Source: HGM04593 sp045591315
GTDB lineage: Bacteria > Bacteroidota > Bacteroidia > Bacteroidales > Bacteroidaceae
Assembly: GCA_045591315.1 (NCBI GenBank)
Contig: JAZNSN010000022.1
Span: 1 to 23,855 of the forward strand
DNA: 23,855 bases
Reading direction: 5' to 3'
In this document: piece by piece, positions 7,849 through 16,000 of the stretch
Position numbering within the stretch: position 1 is the stretch's first letter
How the letters are laid out: each line of letters opens with the position of its first letter
Position numbers and translations under genes: made by a program
The notes under the pieces: model-generated
What the model was told of the DNA's origin: nothing
The model's database searches: none
What the model saw: the letters and a program-made list of their open reading frames with translations, nothing else

Positions 7849-8406
7849 TCACTTCAACTGCTTGCCGTCGGAGAATGCGTTTCCCGCCTTTTCCCCTATT
7901 GCACGGTAGCTGTGGCTTACCGGGTCGTATGATATCGGCTGGAGCTTGTCGATGTCGATTCTCTCATCGGTGAGTATGCTCTCATCGGCACTTATATTGA
8001 TGATTCTGCCTACAAGAAAATTGCTTTCTTCGTCGTATGATACGAACTCGCACTCCATGGTCATTGGAAGCTCTTCGATTACAGGTGCGTTTACATGCTT
8101 CGAGGGAACGGTGTGGAAGCCGGCACGTTCGAGCTTGTCGGGGACCTTGTTGCCCGATGTTATTCCTATGTAGTCGCATGCAGCAACCTCTTTTGCCGTG
8201 GCCATGCTCACCGTGAATGCCTTGGATGCAAGAATGTTTCCTGTTGTCTTGTGCCCCTCGCTGATGCATATACCGACCTTGTCATCGGTGTATATTCCGC
8301 CCCATGCAGCAGTCATTGCATTGGGGTTGCCCTCACTGTCGTAGGCTGCTACTATAAGTACCGGCATAGGGTAGAGCCATGTCTTTGAACCGAAATCCTT
8401 TCTCAT
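7849..8406 (-). CDS. Flavin reductase-like FMN-binding split-barrel protein
   Basis: A 185-aa cytosolic protein of the flavin reductase-like domain family (flavoredoxin branch). It shows the characteristic N-terminal pattern PMPVLIVAAYDSEGNPNAMT, then GGIYTDDKVGICISEGHKTTGNI and FTVSMATAKEVAACDYIG, which form the FMN-binding half of the split barrel, followed by the ECEFVSYDEESNFLVGRI strand. Such proteins bind FMN and mediate electron transfer or flavin reduction; the partner is not evident here. It has its own strong promoter and is separated from dcp by 180 nt, so it is a separate unit. Confidence 0.88.
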   Translation of the reverse strand: MRKDFGSKTWLYPMPVLIVAAYDSEGNPNAMTAAWGGIYTDDKVGICISEGHKTTGNILASKAFTVSMATAKEVAACDYIGITSGNKVPDKLERAGFHTVPSKHVNAPVIEELPMTMECEFVSYDEESNFLVGRIINISADESILTDERIDIDKLQPISYDPVSHSYRAIGEKAGNAFSDGKQLK

Positions 8407-8426
8407 AATGCTTGAATTTTGTTATG

Positions 8427-8457
8427 CAAAAATACATTATCAATCTTTGATTAGCAA
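8427..8457 (-). promoter_or_regulatory. Promoter of the flavin reductase gene
   Basis: TTG (8455-8457, within TTTG) and TATTTTTG (8427-8434) on the minus strand are separated by exactly 20 nt, a full match to the Bacteroidota consensus. The leader would be about 15 nt. Confidence 0.75.
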
Positions 8458-8759
8458 ACGGGATTGAGCATCTTCGCATAGATTATGTCAAAATAACAGC
8501 TTAATTCCCCTTGTTATTGAAAAACTTATCTTAAATAAAGTGGAAATTACTGATTATTTGGTAATTTTACAGAATTTTACAAGTTTTCATATATTGCAAT
8601 ATCTTGATATGCTCCGCTCAATGCCTTTAATTATTGCCGCCTCGGAGTCTGGTGGTTCGTAACGATTATTAAAGACGTTGATTTTGATATGTGTCTTATA
8701 TGTATAACATCAAATAGGTGTAATGAAATAAAAAGTCAATAATTAAAAGTTAATAAACT
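8458..8759 (+). promoter_or_regulatory. Long A/T-rich leader before the surface-protein locus
   Basis: No gene is visible in these roughly 300 nt. They contain a perfect 12-bp palindrome (ATATTGCAATAT, 8591-8602), a close direct repeat of aattttaca (8563-8571 and 8573-8581), and a less A/T-rich patch around 8635-8665. No clean TTG/TAnnTTTG pair was found on the plus strand, so the promoter of the three-gene locus may be degenerate or may use another sigma factor. The last 25 nt before the ATG are nearly all A and T, which is common for Bacteroidota initiation regions. Confidence 0.35.
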
Positions 8760-9791
8760 ATGAAACAGGTGTTTAGAAGAATTGCAGTTGCTTTATTTGT
8801 ATTCGCAATTGCCAATGTAGCTTATGCCCGTCAGTGGCACATAAACAATAATGGCAATACAGTTGCAGCCGATTTCACTGATATCAATGCTGCAATGAAT
8901 AGTGCTGAAGTCGTAGATGGAGATACGCTGTATTTAGGTAACGGCTCTGTTTTTGGCACCCAGAGTATAGGAAAGGCTGTTACCGTTATCGGTGCCGGAT
9001 GGGGTGGCGACATATCTCCGGTAGTGAGTCCTAAAATTAATGGAGCTTTGAATATAAACGCTGTCGGTACAAAAGTCATAGGAGTACGCATAAATGGTGA
9101 TATATATATATCAAAATCCAACGTAGAATTGGTCCGTTGTTGTGGAAACGGTATCATTTGTAATAGTAGTGGTGTTAATAATGTCAGGATAGTTCAATGT
9201 TCTGCAGCACGAGTTGACGGAAATAATATTTCGTATAACAGCGGTTGGATAATCAAAAATTGTATTCTTTATTGCGACTATTATATAATAGGACGTTTGT
9301 ACAGAGCAACTGTAGAAAACAATGTGTTAATAAATGTTTACAATTATAATAGTGGTAGTTCATCGATAATACATGAGCTCAGCTATAGTACAATAAAGAA
9401 TAATATAATGGTACAGGGGAATACTAATGCTTCAGAATATTGCATATATTCGAATAATAATAATGTAATTACGAATAATGTGATTTCGTTGCCCGACAGC
9501 TATGAAAGCAGATATCCGAACAATATTCTCCTGGGCAGCAATGTTCTTGAAGCAATATTCAAATGTACAGGTACACGCGAGAGCGGTGAGTATTATTCAT
9601 TGAAAGAGGGCAGTCCTGCAATTGGTGCCGGCGAAAGCGGCATTGATTGCGGTGTAATGGATGGAGTATATAAATTTGTTCCTTATGGCCGTCCGCACAA
9701 CATTCCGATATTGAGAGAGGCATCAGTGCCTACAATGCCTACCGATGGTAAAATAAAAGTAACATTGAAATTTGAGAATCAGAATGAATAG
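8760..9791 (+). CDS. Secreted Asn-rich right-handed beta-helix protein
   Basis: A 343-aa exported protein. The signal peptide is clear (MKQVFRR, hydrophobic core, probable cleavage after AYA at residue 23). The mature part shows short irregular repeats with Asn ladders (KNCIL, ENNVL, KNNIMV, TNNVIS), preceded by a strand-rich start (VDGDTLYLGNG, GKAVTVIGAG). This pattern belongs to pectate-lyase-like parallel beta-helices. The segment SPAIGAGESGIDCGVMDG near residue 285 is typical of the end of such helices in Bacteroidales surface proteins. No catalytic residues can be named, and many such folds bind or cleave polysaccharide. Unlike its two neighbours it has no obvious sorting tail. Its stop overlaps the start region of the next gene, so the two are coupled. 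Confidence 0.8.
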   Translation: MKQVFRRIAVALFVFAIANVAYARQWHINNNGNTVAADFTDINAAMNSAEVVDGDTLYLGNGSVFGTQSIGKAVTVIGAGWGGDISPVVSPKINGALNINAVGTKVIGVRINGDIYISKSNVELVRCCGNGIICNSSGVNNVRIVQCSAARVDGNNISYNSGWIIKNCILYCDYYIIGRLYRATVENNVLINVYNYNSGSSSIIHELSYSTIKNNIMVQGNTNASEYCIYSNNNNVITNNVISLPDSYESRYPNNILLGSNVLEAIFKCTGTRESGEYYSLKEGSPAIGAGESGIDCGVMDGVYKFVPYGRPHNIPILREASVPTMPTDGKIKVTLKFENQNE

Positions 9792-12700
9792 TGCTGTTGG
9801 TCCAGTGGCAAATGGTTTGAGCAGTTTCAGCTTGCAACGTTTTGCAATAGCAGTTGTGATGTTGCTGTGTTGCACACATACCGTATTCTCGCAGATGCAA
9901 GTGGAGTATTTTTGGGATACGGACAACGGATTGGGAAAGAATACACGTGTTGATGATGTCGTTGAGATAAGCGGTGAACTGAGTTTCGATTTGTTGACAG
10001 ATGAACTTACGCCCGGTGTTCATTGTTTAGGTGTAAGAGCTTTTATTGTAAGTGATACAGCTTCGTACTATTCTCCTGCGATATATTCTTTTCTTATCAA
10101 GAGACCTAAGGAGAATATAGACTTTGTCGAGTATTTCTGGGACAATGACCCCGGTTATGGAAATGGCATAGCAATTCCTTTCGTGCAGGGCAGTGCCGTG
10201 GAGATAAGTGACTTTGAGCCCGACATAAAGGGGATGACAGGCATTCACACATTATGTGTGCGTGCCCATAGCAGCGGTGGCTGGTCTTCGCTTGCATCAT
10301 ATCTTGTCAAAGTAGAGAATGAAAAGGCGCACCTTATTGATACTGTCGAGTATTTCTGGGACAAGGACCCCGGTTATGGAAATGGCATAGGGATTCCTTT
10401 CGTTCAGGGCAGTGCCGTGGAGATAAGTGACTTTGAGCCCGACATAAAGGGAATGACCGGTGTTCACACGTTATGTGTGCGTGCCCATAGCAGCGGTGGC
10501 TGGAGCGTGTTGTATTCAAAAGAGATATCATTTAGTGTCGAGGGTAGATATACCCTTAATGAACAACTTCCCGATGATACAGAACGCAATTTCCGTTCAA
10601 TTGACGAAATGCTCGATTTCTTTGTGGCACGCACAGTTACTGATGATGTAGAGGTCGTAGTGCGTGACGCTTCTACGTTTGACTATGATGCTACAACAGC
10701 GGATGCTGTTGGGTTGTTGGCTGCTGTAGTTGAAGATCTTGAACTTTGCAACGGGCGATTGCTGTTCAGTGCAGCTTCGTCGGGCTGTATCAATATTACT
10801 GCCAATGATGCCGATATTAAAAATGTCCTGCAGTTTGCCTCGTTCATTGATTGCGAAAATGTGGTGTTGAAAGTAAATGGAGAGGCTTATGATTTTTCGG
10901 TTTTGGCATATAGAACAGAAGAGGTATGTCCTGGCAACAGAACCGAGGTGAGGGAATGGAGTGCGATAAATAGTGATTTCATTGTTGAATGGAAAGCTGT
11001 AGAACGTGAAGGATGCAAGGTGACAAATTATATTGTTGAGGGAACAGGAGATCTTTTGGCTATGGATGTGGGCAATAGTGGCACTGATACCGATTATATC
11101 GATTATAATGTTTTGCTCAGTAAAGAGGGCAAAGAGATGATTTCGTTCGTATATAGAATTATTGTGGGTCCTACTGTGGCCGACAAGAGTATCGTGTTTA
11201 CAAGCCCGACACCTGCAGATGGAGCAGTGGCCGATCCTGGAACTGTAACATTTAGCTGGAAAGGAGTCGGTGGAGCGCACTCTTATGTCGTTGTTGTTGA
11301 GAAAACTGATGCTCTCAGTGGTACACAGGTATGTGATACTGTTGTGAAAAATGCTGCTAACAGTTCAATCTATAATCATACATTTGCTGTAGAGACCGGT
11401 TATAATTACAGTTATAGTGTAATGGCTTGTGCTAAGTGTGATTCTACGGCATACTTTACGAGGAAAGTATATTCTTTCCGTACTAACGACGAGGATATCG
11501 AGGCACTGAAAGTTTTGTACAATGCGCTTGGTGGCGATAACTGGAGCAAGAAATGGCTTTTTGATGCCCAGACTTTTGTATCGACCAACTATCATGGTGT
11601 TACATTCAATAGTGACGGGCGTGTGACGGCTATTGATCTTGGCAATTCCAACCTTGCAGGAGAACTTCCGGTTGAAGGATTTGTGTTGCCGTATCTTGCT
11701 TCGCTTGATATGCAGAAGAATGATATAACCGGCGATGTTTCGTTGTTCGTCGATGAGTGTACTTCACTCAAGACTCTTGATCTCAGCTATAATAGATTGA
11801 CTAAACTTGAAAGTGCTTTGCCTGCAAGCATTACGACATTGTATCTTGGAGGACAATATTATTATCATTATAGCAGTGTCAATGAACTTGACATAAGTGA
11901 GATTCTCTTGGACAAGAATAATATCGAAGGTATTCTTTGCAACGACCTTGCTTGGTATGACCATTCGGAAGGTAATTTCTCGGCACGTCCGAATTTTGGC
12001 ATATATGATAGGAGTGATGTCGGATTTAAGAATCTGATAGGAAATATCAGATGTTTGGACGGTAACTATATAATTTCCTCACTCAATGGCGATTATACTC
12101 TTGTACAAGATGCTGATGTGCTTCTTGTATCTTATGACAACGTAGCTGAGTCTTCTCTCTATCCGGCCCGTTTGAGCTATATCAAAGGGGACGCCAACGT
12201 TGATGCACTTGTGGATATTCTTGATGTGCAGCATATACTTAACTATGTGGTTGGTGTAGAGGGGGCAATAGGTATGTTTAACCGTTCGGCTGCAAATACA
12301 TTCGAAGATTCTGCTTTGAATGTACAGGATATAATAGTTACTGTGAATATCATTCTTGATGAAGAGAACCCCTTGATGTCTGTGGCAAACAAGGTCTCGT
12401 CCCGTTCTCAGGAACGAACTGCTGCAGATGCTTGCATCTCTGTGTCTGACGGAACAGTTAGGCTTGTATCGGGTTGCGATGTAGCTGCGTTGGACGTAAT
12501 GTTGCATGGTGTAACATCGTCACAGGTAGAACTTAAACTCAACAAGCAGAGATTCAGTATGAGGACACGTGATACAGAAGACGGCGTACGTGTTGTCATC
12601 TTCTCGCTTGCCGGCAGTACAATTCCTATGGGGACAACGGATATTCTTGATGTTGATGATAATGCAACAGTCTCATATGTCAAGGCAACTGATATTAAAG

Positions 12701-13014
12701 CGCGCAGCGTTAATATTGCTATAGATAACATCGGGTTCACTGATATAGTGCAAAATGAAGAGGTGTCAGAACAGCTGTCGGCAACCATTACAGGGAGTGA
12801 ATTGAATATATATACAAACAAAGAACTCTCTGATGTGTCTGTCGAACTCTATTCAATGGACGGCAAGTTGTTGTACAAGGATAACAAGAACCTCCTTTAC
12901 GTTGGCTATAATAGAATAACGATTGACAGTGTTGTAAAAGGCATCTATCTTCTTAAAATAAGCAGTAACAATGAAACTTTGTATTCTTGCTGTCTTAAAC
13001 AGATGACAAATTAA
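9772..13014 (+). CDS. Secreted repeat/LRR/dockerin-like surface protein with Por-type sorting tail
   Basis: A 1080-aa exported protein; cleavage is likely near residue 40 (VFS-Q). An ATG at 9784 (residue 5) is an equally plausible start and would overlap the upstream gene by 8 nt rather than 20. In order: three VEYFWD repeats (from residues 44, 119 and 192; the last two nearly identical), a module of unknown type (about 250-400), an Fn3/Ig-like region around 480-570, leucine-rich repeats (about 575-720; GGDNWSKKW, DLSYNRLTKL), a dockerin-like module with calcium loop D807-x-N-x-D811-x3-D815-x2-D818 and a degenerate second loop, a cohesin-like beta module (about 885-1000), and a C-terminal sorting domain (VELYSMDGKLLY, GYNRITI, KGIYLLKI). 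It probably acts outside the cell as a binding or scaffold protein; no catalytic domain is seen. It lies 9 nt before the giant gene. Confidence 0.82.
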   Translation: MRIRMNSAVGPVANGLSSFSLQRFAIAVVMLLCCTHTVFSQMQVEYFWDTDNGLGKNTRVDDVVEISGELSFDLLTDELTPGVHCLGVRAFIVSDTASYYSPAIYSFLIKRPKENIDFVEYFWDNDPGYGNGIAIPFVQGSAVEISDFEPDIKGMTGIHTLCVRAHSSGGWSSLASYLVKVENEKAHLIDTVEYFWDKDPGYGNGIGIPFVQGSAVEISDFEPDIKGMTGVHTLCVRAHSSGGWSVLYSKEISFSVEGRYTLNEQLPDDTERNFRSIDEMLDFFVARTVTDDVEVVVRDASTFDYDATTADAVGLLAAVVEDLELCNGRLLFSAASSGCINITANDADIKNVLQFASFIDCENVVLKVNGEAYDFSVLAYRTEEVCPGNRTEVREWSAINSDFIVEWKAVEREGCKVTNYIVEGTGDLLAMDVGNSGTDTDYIDYNVLLSKEGKEMISFVYRIIVGPTVADKSIVFTSPTPADGAVADPGTVTFSWKGVGGAHSYVVVVEKTDALSGTQVCDTVVKNAANSSIYNHTFAVETGYNYSYSVMACAKCDSTAYFTRKVYSFRTNDEDIEALKVLYNALGGDNWSKKWLFDAQTFVSTNYHGVTFNSDGRVTAIDLGNSNLAGELPVEGFVLPYLASLDMQKNDITGDVSLFVDECTSLKTLDLSYNRLTKLESALPASITTLYLGGQYYYHYSSVNELDISEILLDKNNIEGILCNDLAWYDHSEGNFSARPNFGIYDRSDVGFKNLIGNIRCLDGNYIISSLNGDYTLVQDADVLLVSYDNVAESSLYPARLSYIKGDANVDALVDILDVQHILNYVVGVEGAIGMFNRSAANTFEDSALNVQDIIVTVNIILDEENPLMSVANKVSSRSQERTAADACISVSDGTVRLVSGCDVAALDVMLHGVTSSQVELKLNKQRFSMRTRDTEDGVRVVIFSLAGSTIPMGTTDILDVDDNATVSYVKATDIKARSVNIAIDNIGFTDIVQNEEVSEQLSATITGSELNIYTNKELSDVSVELYSMDGKLLYKDNKNLLYVGYNRITIDSVVKGIYLLKISSNNETLYSCCLKQMTN
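10126..10284 (+). repeat. Internal 159-bp repeat, copy 1
   Basis: Encodes residues 119-171 of the 1080-aa protein (VEYFWDNDPGYG to SSGGW). It differs from copy 2 at about nine of 159 positions by eye. A more diverged relative begins at residue 44. Confidence 0.9.
10345..10503 (+). repeat. Internal 159-bp repeat, copy 2
   Basis: Encodes residues 192-244 of the same protein (VEYFWDKDPGYG to SSGGW). The repeat unit including linker is 219 bp, a whole number of codons, so gain or loss of copies keeps the frame. Confidence 0.9.
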
Positions 13015-13023
13015 ATTCAATAA

Positions 13024-16000
13024 ATGTATCTTATTATGAATATTCTAAAAAGAGCATATATCATTATATTCCTGATGCTGTTTGTGCAGATAGCAAATGC
13101 ACAGCAGAGGAACAGATTGCATATTCCGGAAGTGTATGGAATGCCTGGAAGCGATGTCACGCTTGCGATACATTTGGACAATACATCTTTCATTACTGCA
13201 TTCCAGTTCACATTGGATTTGCCAGAGGGATTTGTTGCTGATTTGTCGTCATTGACACTTGCCGACAGAAATGAAGACCACATTGTAACTTCCAAGCCAT
13301 TAGGTGATAATAAATATCTGATAGTCGGGTATTCCGCGAGCAATAAACCGTTGCGTGGAAATAGCGGTAAACTTTTGACTCTGAAAATAAAAATACCGCT
13401 ATCTTGCGTCGAAGACGAGAAATATGCTGTAGGAATTTCAGAACTGTTGCTTTGTCTCTCAGATGGCAATAATGTCGCTGATGAACCGGAAGAAAGCTAT
13501 GTGTGTATTCTGAAAACACCAGATTTGTCTGTCTCCGACGTAGGCTGTAATCTCTCGCAGGTTGCTCCAGGAGAAAACATTGAGGTTTCATGGAGTGTCC
13601 GTAATGTTGGCGGTTCCGTTGCGAATGATGGATGGAAAGAGTATATATTCTTCTCGGATGAGAATGACGGAACAGAAAAGTTGCTTGCTGCAACAAACTA
13701 CAACGATGGTATAGAACCGGGTGCAATTGTTGCCAGGAATGTTTCATTTACAGTACCCGATGTCTTGGGTATGGACGGTGGTGTCGGGCTTTATGTAAAA
13801 CTGATACCGTACAGTACAACAGGTGAACTGCCTGGAAATGACGGCAACAATGTGGCTTCTGCTACTTCTGGAATAGTCCTTGGAAAAAGGGCATATCTTG
13901 AACTTGAAAATAGTATAATCCCTGAAGCCGGACAATCATCTGTGCGTTGTAAAGTTGTTCGTAGCGGTGGATGGGGAGATAAGGAGGTGTTCGATGTCTT
14001 TTCCGATTCAGACCGTCTTACGGTTCCATCATCTGTGACAATAGAAGAGGGGCAGTCTGCAGCATATTTCAATATCAATGTTATTGATAACAATATATTG
14101 GATATGAATGATTCGGTTCTTGTCAGATTGCAGTCTGACTCTTATGGGGAGCTGGAGAAATATATTATAATCAAGGATAACGAATTGCCGAAACTTTACA
14201 TAGAGACTGGCAACAGCGAGTATTATGAAGGTGACACGGTAATGTTGACTGTTAATAGCGAGATAATTGTACCATATGATTTGACAGTATCATTGGCGTG
14301 TGAGAATGCCAATCGTGTAAGGATACCTAAGAACCTGACTATCCCTGCCGGTTCCAATAGTGCCCAAACCTATGCCGTAGTTGTGGATGACAATCTTCCG
14401 GCCCTTACTGTAACTCCTTCTATCAAGGCATATGCCAATAACTTTACAACTGCAGAGAGGGTGATTATAGTCTATGACAATGACATGCCGGAATTCGAAC
14501 TCTCTTTAATTCCGGCTGCTGTAAATGAGTCGTCGGGAGCATCTGCAACTATTGCAACGATAAGACGTACAAAAAACATAGACAGCAAAGCAGTATTGAA
14601 ACTTAAGGACAATTCCAACGGAAGAATATACTATTTGAAGAATCCATTGACATTTAAACCTGGTGTCGAAACGATGCAAATTGAAATTGGTGTTGTTGAT
14701 GACCATGTGATAGATGGCGATAAGGAATATATAATTAGCGGTAATGTATATTTGAGTGATTGTGATTGTACTGCCGGCGGGGTAGATGAGGCTTCTTGCT
14801 CTTCAACTTTAGTTGTAACTGACGATGACTCTCCTTCGCTTTCTTTCTTGTATGATTCGAATATTGTATTTGAAGGAGCTATAGGAACTTCTATAACTGT
14901 AAACCGTAATTTTGACAGTGATAAGGAACTGGCAGTTACGTTGAGCAGTAACAACGATAGACTCCTCTTTGACAGGAGTGTAGTTATACCGGCAGGTATG
15001 AGGTCTGCAACATTCAATGTGTCGGCTGAACAGAATGAACATGCTGATGATACAGAACTTGTATCGTTGAATGCGAAGGCAGATGGAGTCTCTGATGGAA
15101 ATTGCTGGATTGTTATAAACGATAGAAGTCTGGCCGATGCAAGAATAAAACTGACAATAGATGATGAAGTGCTTTATGCCGGGAAAAACTGTACTGCTAC
15201 TGCAATAATATACAATGACGGTAACGTTGTATTACCTGAGAATCTTCCGTTCCTTGTTTTCTTTAATAAGAATGAGAACAGAAAGGAGTGCAAGACGTTA
15301 TCTCCGGTTAATCCAGGGGATTCGTTGGTAATGAAGATTTCGGATCTTCTTCTTCCTAACCGTTTAGGCAGCAATAAGGTGCAAGCAGTCGTCAATCCCG
15401 ATGCATGCTTTGAAGAATTATTATATATAAACAATAATTCCAACGTGTGCAATATCGATATTGAGATACCGTATGATGTAACGGTTTCTGCAGAAAAAGA
15501 AAGGTACGGGCAGAATGATGTTGTTATGATATATGGTACAGTATCAGGTGATTTCGACAGGAATACGGAGGTTGAGGTGTTTTTTATAAACAACGGTTCC
15601 AGACTTGCTGTACCAGTCAAGATTGAGGAAGACGGCAGCTTCTCATTAGAATTTGCGCTTCCACACAAGATGATTGGAGAGGTTGAGGTCGGTGTTTGCT
15701 TCCCAGGAAGTGATTCGAGAGACGTATCAGATAGTTTTATTGTCAATGGGATATATACCGACAACTACTATGATGCTGTTGATTTGGTCGTAAACGAGGA
15801 ACTGAAAGGCAAGTTCATAGTTTATAATCCGTGTGACATTATGCAGTCAAATGTTAATGTGACAATAGGGGAGGAGTCCGGCAACAGTGAGTTCAATTTC
15901 GAATATCCGAAGTCGATAGAACCTTACGACTCAATAGTTGTAGAATATACAGCAAGGCCCAATGCTGTAACCGAAGGGCTTGATTGGCAATTATTGCCGT

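Noticed and set aside
9772..9791. Overlap of the beta-helix and repeat-protein genes as a possible frameshift in one longer gene
   Set aside because: The second frame opens with its own signal peptide and the first ends naturally after a complete beta-helix, so two coupled genes fit better than one broken gene.
10126..10503. Repeats as a CRISPR array or mobile-element ends
   Set aside because: There are only two long near-identical copies, both in frame within one protein gene, with no short regular repeats, spacers or transposase nearby.
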